A DNA stretch of 43,254 bases, from the NCBI GenBank assembly GCA_014380005.1, contig JACMKT010000128.1, positions 1-43,254 of the forward strand, given 5' to 3'. A program made the translations under genes and the position numbers. Shown here piece by piece: positions 9,221 through 18,162 of this stretch (the first letter of the stretch is position 1; each line of letters starts with the position of its first letter). The notes beneath the pieces were generated by a model. The model was not told where the DNA came from. It did not search any database and saw only the letters and a program-made list of their open reading frames with translations. Source of the DNA: Rhodospirillales bacterium. Lineage in GTDB: Bacteria > Pseudomonadota > Alphaproteobacteria > Rhodospirillales > Magnetospirillaceae.

Positions 9221-9325
9221 TTTTCAACACAAAGACACGAAGGACACGAAGATGCCTATTGGGTGGCAGGCTGAGTACCTTCCTGCACTGCAGCTTCGTG
9301 TTCTTCGTGCCTTTGTGGTGAATTT
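9221..9325. repeat. Dispersed inverted-repeat element, copy C (between livK and livH)
   Basis: Arms at 9221-9253 and 9294-9325 are imperfect reverse complements built on the same CACGAAGGA 9-mers as copies A and B. On the minus strand it lies directly after livK and before livH, preceded by an A-rich stretch and with no long T-run after it. It is thus more a stem-loop processing or 3'-end stabilising site than a standard terminator. Confidence 0.85.
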
Positions 9326-9331
9326 TTTTCT

Positions 9332-10492
9332 TTAATCCGACAGCAACCAATCGCCCTTCTTGATCTCCACCATGTGGAAAGCCGACGGGTTCAAGCCCAT
9401 GTGGTCGGTGGCCGACATGGAGACCAGACCGCCGGTGCCCACATAGCCCGAGGTCTTTTCCAACTCGTCGCGCACCTTGGCCTTGTCGGTGGAACCGGCG
9501 CGGCGGATGGCGGCCAGGGCCATCTGCAGGCCGTCATAGGCATGACCGGCGAAGGTGGAGACTTCGGTCTTGAACGCGGCTTCGTAATCCTTCTTGAAGG
9601 CGGTGACCACCGGCTTCTGCGGATCGGTGGCCGCCAATTGCTCGGCCACCACTAAACCGGCGGCAGGCAGGCGCACGCCCTCGGCGGCATCGCCGGCCAA
9701 GCGGATGTATTCCTTGGAGGCCACGCCGTGGGACTGCCACAGAGGCACATTGATGCCCAATTGCTTGTAATTCTTGGTGACGATGGCGGGACCCTGGCCG
9801 AAGCCGAAATTGAACATGGCCTGCACACCGGCGGCATTCTTCAACTTGGTCAACTGAGCGGTGACGTCGGGGTCCTTGGGCGAATAGACCTCGTCGGCGA
9901 CGATCTCGATGCCATAGGCGGGCGCCACCTTCAGCGCCTGATCATGGCCGGACTTACCGAAACCGGCATCTTCCGAGATCATGGCCACCTTGACGATGCC
10001 CCGCTTCTTCATGTCGGCGAAGACCTTTTCGGCGGCCATGCGGTCGGTGTGCGGGGTCTTGAACACCCATTTCTTCACCGGCTCGACAATGTCGATTCCA
10101 CCGGCCAGCGAGATGAACGGAATGGCAGCCGGTTCCACCACCTTAATGGCGGCCATGGAGGTGCCGGTGGTGGTGCCGCCCACGATCAAATCCACGGAAT
10201 CGTTCTGGATCAGGCGCTTGGCGAAGGTCGCAGCCTTGTCGGGCGCGCCGGCATCGTCATAGACCACCAATTCGATCTTCTTGCCCTGGATGCCGCCATC
10301 CTTGTTCAGGCGGTCCACATACATTTCCAGAGTCTTCTTCTCGGGCTCGCCCAGGAACGACGCCGGGCCGGTCACCGACAGGAACGCACCGATCTTGACA
10401 CTATCCGCCGCCTGGGCGGCCCCAGCAATACCCATGGCAGTGAAACCAACGACGGCGGCGACGGCCGCCCCCCAGCTGATGAGGCAACGCAT
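9332..10492 (-). CDS. livK: Branched-chain amino-acid ABC transporter substrate-binding protein LivK
   Basis: A 386-residue periplasmic protein. A signal peptide ends at about residue 28 (GIAGAAQAA before DSVKIGAF). The opening VKIGAFLSVTGPASFLGEP and the motifs KIELVVYDDAGAPDKAATFAKRLI and VDLIVGGTTTGTSMA are those of type I periplasmic binding proteins of the LIV/HAAT group. Ligand specificity cannot be read from the sequence. The start ATG 10492 has GGAGGAG at a proper distance. It heads the five-gene import operon. A weak TTGCCC/TAGATT promoter pair is placed about 50 to 78 bases upstream. Confidence 0.93.
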   Translation of the reverse strand: MRCLISWGAAVAAVVGFTAMGIAGAAQAADSVKIGAFLSVTGPASFLGEPEKKTLEMYVDRLNKDGGIQGKKIELVVYDDAGAPDKAATFAKRLIQNDSVDLIVGGTTTGTSMAAIKVVEPAAIPFISLAGGIDIVEPVKKWVFKTPHTDRMAAEKVFADMKKRGIVKVAMISEDAGFGKSGHDQALKVAPAYGIEIVADEVYSPKDPDVTAQLTKLKNAAGVQAMFNFGFGQGPAIVTKNYKQLGINVPLWQSHGVASKEYIRLAGDAAEGVRLPAAGLVVAEQLAATDPQKPVVTAFKKDYEAAFKTEVSTFAGHAYDGLQMALAAIRRAGSTDKAKVRDELEKTSGYVGTGGLVSMSATDHMGLNPSAFHMVEIKKGDWLLSD

Positions 10493-10540
10493 GTGGACTC
10501 CTCCCCTCTTCCGTGGCGGCTTGGCACCGCTCGACCGGGC

Positions 10541-10570
10541 AATCTAATGGGCTATGTCATCCGAGGGCAA
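10541..10570 (-). promoter_or_regulatory. Possible sigma-70-type promoter for the liv operon
   Basis: On the minus strand TTGCCC (10570-10565) and TAGATT (10546-10541) are 18 bases apart and lie upstream of the livK ATG. Each box matches the consensus only partly. Confidence 0.3.
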
Positions 10571-10700
10571 GATGTCCTCATCGAAAGTGGTGGTTTTGCC
10601 GCCGCTTATGGGCCGCCCCTCGTTCGAATGTGCACAGACCTAATACTTTTGGCACGGAAATCTTGCGCACAGATTTAACTTCTATTAACGTGCGGTGAAC

Positions 10701-10717
10701 CACGGTTTAAATCCGTG
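10701..10717. promoter_or_regulatory. Short inverted repeat before the EAL gene
   Basis: CACGG and CCGTG flank a TTTAAAT centre, 27 bases before the start of the EAL-domain gene. It may be an operator or a leader hairpin; there is no direct evidence for either. Confidence 0.3.
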
Positions 10718-10743
10718 TAAACGCCAAGTCTCGGGGGGGGGAT

Positions 10744-12447
10744 ATGGGCGTTGGGGACGCTTCCGTAATCGACAAGCTGAAGGCGCAACGCGACCGCTTC
10801 ATCGCGTTCGCGTTCGCCGGTGCCGACCTGCTGCTGGAAATAGGCGAGGACGATGTCATCGCCTATTCCGCTGGCGCGGGCGAGGCGCTGTATGGTTTGG
10901 CCGATAGTGACCTGACCAACAAGCGGTTGGGCGATTTCGTTCACGGCAAGGACCGCAAGCGTTTCGACGACGCCGTGCTGAAGCTGAAGAACACCGGGCG
11001 GCTGGACCATATGGTGCTGACGCTGGTGGGCTCGTCGGGTTCGGTGGCGCGGCTGCGGGTGGCCGGCATCCGCCTGCCCCAATTCCCCAAAACCTATCAT
11101 CTGGTGCTGTCGCGCATTCCACCCACGGTGGTGGCCGAGGCCGACCGCATGGGCGGCGACGTGGACCACAAGGCCCAGTTCGTGGAAATGGTCCAGCAGC
11201 GCCTGAACGAGGCCAACCGCATCGGTCAGGACTACACCCTGACCCTATTCGATCTGTCGGGCTCCAACTTCGACAATATCGAGCCGGCGGCAGCGCAAAG
11301 CTTCATGTCCACCGTGCTGAACACGCTGGAAGAATGCTCGGTGCGCGGCAACTCCGCCGGCCCGCTGTCGGAACGCACCTTCGGCATGGTCCATGACGAC
11401 AAAGTGTCCGCCGCCTTAGTGCAGCAGCGCATCGCCGCCCTGGCCGGCAAATTCACCGGCAAATCCGGTGCCGCCGCCGTCAAGATGCGGTCAAGCACGC
11501 TGGAGCTGGAAGACAGCACCTTGTCCGAGGAAGACATCGCCAAGGCCATGACCTATATCGTCAACGGCTTCGTCCGCGACAGTGCCCGCTTCACCATGAA
11601 ATCCCTGGCCGACGGCGCCAGGATGGCGGTGGAAGAAACCCTGGTGCGGGTCAAGAACTTCCGCAAGATGGTCAAGGGCGAGGACAAACTGGCCTTCCTG
11701 TTCCAGCCGATCGTCAACCTGCGTACCGGCGCGGTGCTGAAATACGAAGCGTTCTGCCGCATCACCCATAATGGCAACTTCTTCCTGCCGTCACAGATCA
11801 TCCCGTTCGCCACCGATGTGGGCCTGATCGGCGAATTCGACCTGCTGACCATCACCAAAGCCCTGAAGATGCTGCGCACTCCCACCGAGATTTCGCCGTT
11901 GGCGATCATCGCGGTGAACGTGTCGGGCCAGTCCCTGGGCAATCCGGGCTTCTACCAGTCGCTATTCCGCCTGCTGGAAGAGAACCGCCAAGTGCTGGGC
12001 CGGCTGGTGATCGAGGTCACCGACGCCGTCAGCATCTACAATCTGGACGAGGCCAAGCGCCTGCTGGCCCGCATCCGCAAATTGGGCGCTCGTATCTCGC
12101 TGGACGATTTCGGCTCGGGCGGCTCGGCCTTCGACCTGCTGCGCATCCTGCCGGTGGATTTCGCCAAGATTGATGCCAGCTACATCCAGGACGCCCGCGA
12201 TCCCAAGGGAAAATCGGTGCTGAAGGCCATCACCGGCCTATGCAGCGATCTGGGCATCATCACCGTTGGCGAATGCGTGGAGGATTCCGCCACCATGCAG
12301 ATCCTGCGCGACGTCAACGTGGATTACGCCCAGGGCTACTACTTCGCCCATCCGGCGGTGGATGGCGCCAAACGCATCAAGTACTTCACCGAACACGTGA
12401 AGGTGGCCGGCACCGCCGAGCCTGGGCTGATGCTGGTAGGGAAGTAG
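10744..12447 (+). CDS. PAS / degenerate GGDEF / EAL protein (c-di-GMP phosphodiesterase-like)
   Basis: A 567-residue cytoplasmic protein. Residues about 20-125 look like a PAS sensor. Residues 145-290 have the layout of a GGDEF domain (TLTLFDLSGSNFDNI), but the active loop reads SERTF, so it cannot make c-di-GMP. From about 315 to the end is an EAL domain. The motif reads YEAFCR rather than EALLR, yet all the usual metal- and substrate-binding residues can be matched: the first Glu, Asn in VNVSGQSL, Glu in EVTDAV, DD in DDFGSG, Lys in KIDASYI, Glu in GECVED and Gln in QGYYF. It could therefore still hydrolyse c-di-GMP, but it belongs to a divergent branch. The ATG is preceded directly by a run of nine G (10733-10741) that overlaps the ribosome site. 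It is convergent with the next c-di-GMP gene. Confidence 0.8.
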   Translation: MGVGDASVIDKLKAQRDRFIAFAFAGADLLLEIGEDDVIAYSAGAGEALYGLADSDLTNKRLGDFVHGKDRKRFDDAVLKLKNTGRLDHMVLTLVGSSGSVARLRVAGIRLPQFPKTYHLVLSRIPPTVVAEADRMGGDVDHKAQFVEMVQQRLNEANRIGQDYTLTLFDLSGSNFDNIEPAAAQSFMSTVLNTLEECSVRGNSAGPLSERTFGMVHDDKVSAALVQQRIAALAGKFTGKSGAAAVKMRSSTLELEDSTLSEEDIAKAMTYIVNGFVRDSARFTMKSLADGARMAVEETLVRVKNFRKMVKGEDKLAFLFQPIVNLRTGAVLKYEAFCRITHNGNFFLPSQIIPFATDVGLIGEFDLLTITKALKMLRTPTEISPLAIIAVNVSGQSLGNPGFYQSLFRLLEENRQVLGRLVIEVTDAVSIYNLDEAKRLLARIRKLGARISLDDFGSGGSAFDLLRILPVDFAKIDASYIQDARDPKGKSVLKAITGLCSDLGIITVGECVEDSATMQILRDVNVDYAQGYYFAHPAVDGAKRIKYFTEHVKVAGTAEPGLMLVGK

Positions 12448-12478
12448 GGTTCCGTTCCTCCGCCCCTCGCCGTCATGG

Positions 12479-12512
12479 CCGGGACAAGCCCACGGCTGTC
12501 CGGTTTAAATTT
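12479..12512 (+). terminator. Probable intrinsic terminator after the EAL gene
   Basis: The arms CCGGGACAAGCC and GGCTGTCCGG pair over 10 bp with two single-base bulges around a CAC loop, followed by TTTAAATTT. It lies about 30 bases after the stop. Confidence 0.55.
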
Positions 12513-12578
12513 GGTTCATCACGGATTAGCGGGGAGGCTTGCCAAGCCCACACCATTACCCCGGACAGGCATAGCGCT

Positions 12579-14654
12579 TTACACCGCCACCAACAGCTTC
12601 CCGGCCACGTCGGTCAGCGGTTTGGGGCGGCCGAACAGGAAGCCTTGGACTTGGTCGCAATTGCGCGCCCTCAGGAACTCCGCCTGTTCCTCGGTCTCGA
12701 CGCCTTCGGCGATGACTTCCAGACCCAGGCCGTGGGCCATGGTGATCATGGTTTCCACCAGACGTCCGGCGCCACGGTTATCGGGTGCCACCGAGACGAA
12801 GGAACGGTCGATCTTTAGCGTGCTGAAGGGATAGCGCTGCAAATAGCCCAGCGATGAATAGCCGGTGCCGAAATCGTCGATGGACAGCCTGATCCCCAGA
12901 TCGCACAGCATTTGCAGATTGGCCGAGGTCACCGACGTGTCGTCCATCAGCACGCTTTCGGTGATCTCCAATTCCAGATGCTCGGGCGTCAGGCCGTTGA
13001 CGCTGAGCATATGCTTGACCATGCGGCCGAAGCCTTCCTCGCGCAATTGGCGGGGCGAGACGTTGACCGCCACCCGGCCCAGCACGATGCCATTGCGGAG
13101 CATACCCTTCAGCTCGGAGCAGGCGGTTTCCACCACCCACTGGCCCAAACCGCAGATCAAGCCCACTTCCTCGGCGATGGGGATGAAGTCGCCGGGCATG
13201 CGCAGCTTTTCGCCCGGCGGCTGCCAGCGCAGCAGCGCCTCGACCCCCACCGGCTGGCCGGTCTTCAGATTGACGATGGGCTGATAGTGCAGCAGCAATT
13301 CCTGACGAACTGCGGCACCGCGCAATTGGCCTTCCAGGGCAAGGCGTTCCTGGAGGCGGCGATTGAACTCGGCGGTGAAGAAGCCATAGCGGTTGCGGCC
13401 CAGCTCCTTGGCCTTGTACATGGCCAGATCGGCGTTCTTCAGCAGCACCTGACGGTCGGTGCCGTCATTGGGATAAAGCGTGATGCCGATGCTGGCGGTG
13501 ATGAAATAGTCCTGCCCCTCCACGTCCATGGGGTGGCTCATGATCTCGACCACACGCTCGGCCACCATGCGTGCCGATTCGCCGTCTTCGATGCCGGGCA
13601 GGATGATGACGAATTCATCGCCACCCATGCGGGCAAGACTGTCGCCTTCACGCACACAGCCGCCCAGACGCTCCCCCACCACCTTGAGAATGCGGTCACC
13701 GGCTTCGTGACCCAGACTGTCGTTGATGTCCTTGAAGCGGTCCAGATCGATACACAGCAGCGCGCTCAACATGCCGGTGCGCTTGGCCACCGCGATGGCC
13801 TGATCCAGGCGGTCCAGCATGAGCACGCGGTTGGGCAGGCCGGTAAGGTCGTCGAAATTGGCCTGACGCAGCAGCCGTTCCTCGTAGCTGCGGCGGACGG
13901 TGATGTCTTCCTTGATGGCGATGAAATTGGTGATGCCGCCTTCGGGGTTGGTCAGCGGCGAAACGGTGACATGCTCCCAAAATTGCGAGCCGTCGCGGCG
14001 GCGGTTGCAGAACTCGCCATGCCACTCGGCCCCTGCCTTGGCATCGGCCCACATCGCGCTGAAGGTCTCGGCGCCGGTATCCTGCGTCGCGGTGAAATCC
14101 AGCGGCTGCCCCACGGCTTCCATGAAGGTGTAGCCGGTGGCGTCCTGGAACTTGGGATTGACGTATTGAATGGTGCCGCCCTGGTCGGTGATGACCACCG
14201 AGACCGGGCTTTGCTCCACCGCCATGGACAGGATGCGCACCCGTTCCTCGGCGCGGCGGCGCTGCACCCGTTCGCCGGCCTCGCGCCGTTCGCGTTCAAT
14301 GGCGGGGATCAGGCGGGCCAGGGAATCCTTGTTCAAAAAATCGTGGGCACCCCGCTTCAGCAGGCTGACCGCGTCCTCGGCCTGGACCGCGCCCGACAGG
14401 ATGATGAAGGGCAAATCCTTGCCGCTGGCACGCAGGGTGTCCAGTGCCATGGCCGCGCTGAACATGGGCAGGTTGAAGTCGGACAGCACCACGTCCCAGA
14501 CGGAGTCCAGGGCCTCCAACATCTCGGCGGCGGTTTCCACCCGACGCACATTGGGGGCGAAGCCGCCGCGCTCCAGCGCCATCTCAATCAGATCGGCGTC
14601 GTCGCGGGAATCCTCGACCAGCAAGACGCGCAGGGGTTCGCCCGTGTGCAGCAT
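12579..14654 (-). CDS. REC-PAS-GGDEF-EAL bifunctional c-di-GMP protein
   Basis: A 691-residue response regulator. The receiver domain (about 8-125) has acidic residues at 14-15 and phospho-acceptor Asp59 (LSDFNLP), with Lys near 109. A PAS domain with a PAC tail follows (about 145-260), then a GGDEF domain with an intact MGGDEFVI motif, and an EAL domain with VEALLRW, VNVSPRQL, ELEITES, DDFGTGYSSL, AEGVET and QGFLFGRP all intact. Both synthesis and breakdown of c-di-GMP are thus possible, presumably switched by phosphorylation. It starts 4 bases after the stop of the single-domain response regulator, so kinase, regulator and this protein form one operon and probably one phosphorelay. Confidence 0.93.
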   Translation of the reverse strand: MLHTGEPLRVLLVEDSRDDADLIEMALERGGFAPNVRRVETAAEMLEALDSVWDVVLSDFNLPMFSAAMALDTLRASGKDLPFIILSGAVQAEDAVSLLKRGAHDFLNKDSLARLIPAIERERREAGERVQRRRAEERVRILSMAVEQSPVSVVITDQGGTIQYVNPKFQDATGYTFMEAVGQPLDFTATQDTGAETFSAMWADAKAGAEWHGEFCNRRRDGSQFWEHVTVSPLTNPEGGITNFIAIKEDITVRRSYEERLLRQANFDDLTGLPNRVLMLDRLDQAIAVAKRTGMLSALLCIDLDRFKDINDSLGHEAGDRILKVVGERLGGCVREGDSLARMGGDEFVIILPGIEDGESARMVAERVVEIMSHPMDVEGQDYFITASIGITLYPNDGTDRQVLLKNADLAMYKAKELGRNRYGFFTAEFNRRLQERLALEGQLRGAAVRQELLLHYQPIVNLKTGQPVGVEALLRWQPPGEKLRMPGDFIPIAEEVGLICGLGQWVVETACSELKGMLRNGIVLGRVAVNVSPRQLREEGFGRMVKHMLSVNGLTPEHLELEITESVLMDDTSVTSANLQMLCDLGIRLSIDDFGTGYSSLGYLQRYPFSTLKIDRSFVSVAPDNRGAGRLVETMITMAHGLGLEVIAEGVETEEQAEFLRARNCDQVQGFLFGRPKPLTDVAGKLLVAV

Positions 14655-14658
14655 GTCA

Positions 14659-15090
14659 TTACGCCGGGGACGGAATATTGATCTTCAGCCAATAAAGGCC
14701 AAGATGATCGACCAAACCGCTGAACGAGCCGAAATCCACCGGTTTACGGATGTAGCTGTTCACGCCAAGGTTATAGCCGTTGATAATGTCGGATTCGTCG
14801 TCGGACGTGGTCAGGATGACAACCGGCAGGCGCTTGGTGGATTCGGTGCCGCGCACCCGGCGCAGCACGTCCAGGCCGCTCATGCCCGGCAGCTTGAGGT
14901 CCAGCAGCATGAGCGCCGGCAGTTCATGGGGGGCGGCTTCGGCGGGGTACAGGTACTCCATGGCCTCTTCGCCATTGCGGGCGACGACGATGTCGTGGGC
15001 CACGGGACTTTTGTTGAAGGCATGGATGGTCAGTTCCACATCATCGGCATTATCTTCCACCAACAGGATGGTCTGCGCCCGCCCGGTCAT
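14659..15090 (-). CDS. Single-domain response regulator (Rcp1-like)
   Basis: A 143-residue receiver with no output domain. Acidic residues at about 12-13 (VEDN), phospho-acceptor Asp64 (LLDLKLPGM), Thr in LTTSDD and Lys116 in RKPVDF are all present. The DDVELTIHAF opening and the long loop before the Asp are typical of Rcp1-type regulators that partner phytochrome-like kinases. ATG 15090 has GGGAG about 7 bases upstream and overlaps the kinase stop as ATGA. It most likely accepts phosphate from the adjacent kinase and may relay or compete with the receiver domain of the downstream GGDEF-EAL protein. Confidence 0.92.
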   Translation of the reverse strand: MTGRAQTILLVEDNADDVELTIHAFNKSPVAHDIVVARNGEEAMEYLYPAEAAPHELPALMLLDLKLPGMSGLDVLRRVRGTESTKRLPVVILTTSDDESDIINGYNLGVNSYIRKPVDFGSFSGLVDHLGLYWLKINIPSPA

Positions 15091-16652
15091 CCGCCGTCTC
15101 CCTCCCAACAGGTGAAATAGATCGTCGCCCCCTGCCCCACGGCGCCTTCGGCCCAGGTGCGGCCGCCGTGGCGGGCGATGATGCGCTGCACGGTGGCAAG
15201 GCCAATGCCGGTGCCCTCGAAATCCTCGGCCTTGTGCAGACGGTTGAACGGCGTAAACAGGCGATCGACGAAGGCCATGTCGAAACCGGCACCGTTATCC
15301 TTGACGAAATAAGCCACACGCCCGTCCACCTGGATGGTGCCAAAGCTGACCTTGGGCCGTTCCATGGCGCGGGTGTATTTCCACGCGTTTTCCAGCAGAT
15401 TGGTCAGCGCCGAAGTCATCAGGCGGCGGTCGCCCTGAACCACCACGCCGGGCTGAATGTCCAGATCCATGCGGCGCTCGGGGTCTTTCTCTGCCAGGGC
15501 GGCCGCGATATCGGCGGTCATGGCGGACAAATCCACCGGTTCCAGCATCAATTCGCCGCGCGTGGACCGCGACAGACGCAGGAAGCTGTCGATCATCTCG
15601 CTCATCTCGCGGGTGCCGCCGCGGATACGCTCCAGACAATGGCGACCACGGTCGTCCAAGGCCGCCAGATATTCCTCGGCCAGCATTTGACCAAAGCCCT
15701 CGATGCGGCGCAGGGGCGCGCGCAGATCGTGGGACACCGAATACGAGAACGACGCCAGTTCCTTGTTGGCGGCTTCCAATTCGGCGGTCCGCTGGCGCAC
15801 CCGCTGCTCCAGCACGGCATTGAGGCGGATGATCTCGGCCTCGGCGTGCTTGCGGGCGATGATGTCCTGTTCCAATTCGGTATTGGCATCGCGCAAATCC
15901 GTATAGGCGCGTTCCAGGCTGATGCACATGCCGTTGAAGGCGGCCACCACCCGGTCCAATTCGTCCTCGCCGCCGAACGCGCGCCGATGCAGCCGCAGCG
16001 CCGCCGTGGGCTTGCGGATGTCATACTGGCCAAGGAAGTCCGCCATATGCACCAGATGGCGGGTCACCAGCCGCCAAACGATGTACAGGGTGAACAGGGA
16101 TACCAGGAAGGTCTTGATGCCCTGGCTGACCAGGATGGCCACGCCGGTGTCGATCAGGCGCTGATAGACGTGCTCCAGCGTGGCTTCCACATAAAGCACA
16201 CCGATGGTCTGCGGGCTGCCACGGTCATTGTGAACGATGGGGTATTCGCGCGAGATGACCGCGCGGTCCTGGCGCCGCCCCACGGACACGTTCAGGGGAT
16301 CGACCATGCCGGTATAGCTTTCGCGGACTTCCAGCGACTGCATATCGGGCAGGTACAGCATGCCTTCCAGTTGCAACCGCAACTGATTCACGTCCACGCG
16401 CCACAAGCTGCTGGCGAGGCTGCTCAAATTGCTGGCCTGGATTTCCGCCAGCCGGTTTTCGATGGTGTCCACGTCGCGGCGATAGTCCACGTAAAGCTGT
16501 ACGGCGGTGGAGATCAAGGTCACCGCCGAGCTGAACACCAGGATGAAGGCCAGCAGACGCATGGCGATGCCGCGCCGGAGCGGCGCGAAAAGCGGACGCA
16601 CGGACATCTTCGGCGCATCGGCCTTGGTCAGCTGGATCGTACCGCCTTCCAT
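15087..16652 (-). CDS. Membrane sensor histidine kinase
   Basis: A 521-residue inner-membrane kinase. Two membrane segments (about 31-54 and 170-193) enclose a periplasmic sensor region of some 115 residues, followed by a HAMP-like linker and a coiled coil (about 240-300). The H-box SYSVSHDLRAPL places the phosphorylated histidine at His308; the N-box NLLENAWKYT, DNGAGFDM and GTGIGLATVQRI of the ATP-binding domain follow. The kinase core resembles phytochrome-type kinases, but there is no chromophore domain. The frame is open another 270 codons upstream, but ATG 16652 has AGGGAG 5-6 bases before it and gives a sensible topology, so I start there. It heads the three-gene c-di-GMP operon. Confidence 0.9.
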   Translation of the reverse strand: MEGGTIQLTKADAPKMSVRPLFAPLRRGIAMRLLAFILVFSSAVTLISTAVQLYVDYRRDVDTIENRLAEIQASNLSSLASSLWRVDVNQLRLQLEGMLYLPDMQSLEVRESYTGMVDPLNVSVGRRQDRAVISREYPIVHNDRGSPQTIGVLYVEATLEHVYQRLIDTGVAILVSQGIKTFLVSLFTLYIVWRLVTRHLVHMADFLGQYDIRKPTAALRLHRRAFGGEDELDRVVAAFNGMCISLERAYTDLRDANTELEQDIIARKHAEAEIIRLNAVLEQRVRQRTAELEAANKELASFSYSVSHDLRAPLRRIEGFGQMLAEEYLAALDDRGRHCLERIRGGTREMSEMIDSFLRLSRSTRGELMLEPVDLSAMTADIAAALAEKDPERRMDLDIQPGVVVQGDRRLMTSALTNLLENAWKYTRAMERPKVSFGTIQVDGRVAYFVKDNGAGFDMAFVDRLFTPFNRLHKAEDFEGTGIGLATVQRIIARHGGRTWAEGAVGQGATIYFTCWEGDGG

Positions 16653-16859
16653 GAACACTCCCTCTTCGTTACAGCACTCTAGCCGGATGGAAACCGATTG
16701 TCGCGCATTGGATGAGTTGCAATTGAAACCGCCCCTACTTTCAAGGGCACTTAGCCTTTCGACATGCCCACCTTTGCCGCCCCCCAGCCATACACTAAGG
16801 TGTTCAGCGCGGGCGCATGATGCTACATCCATGCCCGGAGCTAACGGATCGGCAGGGAA

Positions 16860-17537
16860 ATGGACGAGGACGGCGATATCGGAATTTCGCGCCAAAGCCT
16901 GGAAAATGGCCAATTGCGCGACATGATCGCCCAGTCGGGCTGGAGCCACCTGTTGCTGGACGAAGCCCAATTGCATGCCTCGCTCGAGGCGGTGCGCCCC
17001 CCGTCCGGCGCCTGCTGGGTCTTCGCCTATGGCTCGCTCATGTGGAACCCGGTGTTCCACCCGGTGGAGCGGCGCCAGGGCGTGCTGCACGGCTATCACC
17101 GCCGCTTCTGCTTTTGGATTCATGCGGGCCGCGCCACGCCCCAGCATCCCGGCTTGATGATGGGATTGCTGCCCGGCGGCACCTGCCGCGGCGTGCTGCT
17201 GCGCATGGATTGCAACGACGCCGACCTTGAGCTGGCCCTGCTGTGGAAGCGCGAGATGGTCACCGGCGCCTATATTCCCCGCCGCCTGCCCGTGCGCACC
17301 CCCGAAGGCCCGGTGGAGGCCATCGTCTTCCTGGCCAATCCGCGCCACCCCACCTTCGCCGGCGATCTGCCGTTCTGCGAGGTGGCCCGCGCCATTGCCG
17401 GCGCCGCGGGGCCGCTGGGGCGCAATCGCGACTACCTGCGGCGCACGGTGGAAACCCTGCGCCACCAGGGCATCCCCGATTGCGGCCTGGAGAAGCTGGC
17501 CCGCGAAGTGAGCGGGGCTTGCTCTGCTTCGGGCTAA
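16860..17537 (+). CDS. ChaC-like gamma-glutamylcyclotransferase
   Basis: A 225-residue cytoplasmic protein. The substrate-binding motif FAYGSLMWNP (about 54-63), the GYHRRFCFW segment, GLLPGG and a Glu in LLWKREM (about 130-136), which fits the catalytic acid, identify the ChaC family. These enzymes cleave glutathione to 5-oxoproline and Cys-Gly. The ATG has AGGGA only 2-3 bases before it, so a slightly different start is possible, but the N-terminal 40 residues are not conserved enough to decide. It is divergent from the kinase operon with a 207-base gap, and the GDT1-like gene follows 46 bases later. Confidence 0.88.
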   Translation: MDEDGDIGISRQSLENGQLRDMIAQSGWSHLLLDEAQLHASLEAVRPPSGACWVFAYGSLMWNPVFHPVERRQGVLHGYHRRFCFWIHAGRATPQHPGLMMGLLPGGTCRGVLLRMDCNDADLELALLWKREMVTGAYIPRRLPVRTPEGPVEAIVFLANPRHPTFAGDLPFCEVARAIAGAAGPLGRNRDYLRRTVETLRHQGIPDCGLEKLAREVSGACSASG

Positions 17538-17583
17538 TCCTTATGGTGCCGGCCACCCTTGCCCGGCCCCAAAGGTAGTTTTC

Positions 17584-18162
17584 ATGGAACCGTTTTTCGT
17601 CTCCACCGCAATTGTCGCCATCGCCGAAATCGGCGACAAGACCCAGTTGCTGGCCCTGCTGCTGGCTGCCCGGTTCCGCAAGCCCATTCCCATCATCGCC
17701 GGCATCTTCGTCGCCACCATCGCCAATCACGGCTTGGCCGCCTGGGCGGGTGCCGCCGTGGCATCATGGGTGGGCGCCGATGTCATGCGCTGGGTGCTGG
17801 GCCTGTCCTTCATCGCCATGGCCGCCTGGATCCTGGTGCCCGACAAGGTGGATGACGAACCGAAGACGGCCGCCAAGGCCGGCGCCTTCATCACCACCGT
17901 GGTCGCCTTCTTCCTGCTGGAAATCGGCGACAAAACCCAGATCGCCACCATCGCCCTGGCCGCCAAATTCCAAAGCCTGGCCTTGGTCACCGCCGGAACC
18001 ACCCTGGGCATGATGCTGGCCAATGTTCCTGCCGTGCTGCTGGGCGAAATCGCCGCTACCAAAGTGCCGCTGAAACTGGTGCACGGCATCGCCGCCGCCA
18101 TCTTCGCGGTGATGGGTGTGCTGGTGCTTGCCAATGTGGGCGATGCCCTGGCCGGGTATTGA
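17584..18162 (+). CDS. GDT1/TMEM165-family divalent-cation transporter (UPF0016)
   Basis: A 192-residue inner-membrane protein with six to seven hydrophobic segments in two similar halves. Each half carries the signature EIGDKTQ (about residues 14-20 and 118-124), which forms the ion site in this family. Bacterial members such as MneA export manganese; others exchange Ca2+ or Mn2+ for protons. Length and both motifs are complete. I looked for a manganese riboswitch in the 46-base leader and found no room for one. A 27-bp tandem repeat begins right at the stop codon. Confidence 0.92.
   Translation: MEPFFVSTAIVAIAEIGDKTQLLALLLAARFRKPIPIIAGIFVATIANHGLAAWAGAAVASWVGADVMRWVLGLSFIAMAAWILVPDKVDDEPKTAAKAGAFITTVVAFFLLEIGDKTQIATIALAAKFQSLALVTAGTTLGMMLANVPAVLLGEIAATKVPLKLVHGIAAAIFAVMGVLVLANVGDALAGY

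Noticed and set aside
16653-17465. 270-codon N-terminal extension of the sensor kinase
   Set aside because: It overlaps the well-supported ChaC-like gene on the opposite strand, and ATG 16652 has a good ribosome site and sensible membrane topology.
17538-17583. Manganese (yybP-ykoY) riboswitch before the GDT1-like gene
   Set aside because: The leader is only 46 bases and lacks the conserved loops; only an imperfect GGTGCCGG/CCGGCCCC hairpin is seen.
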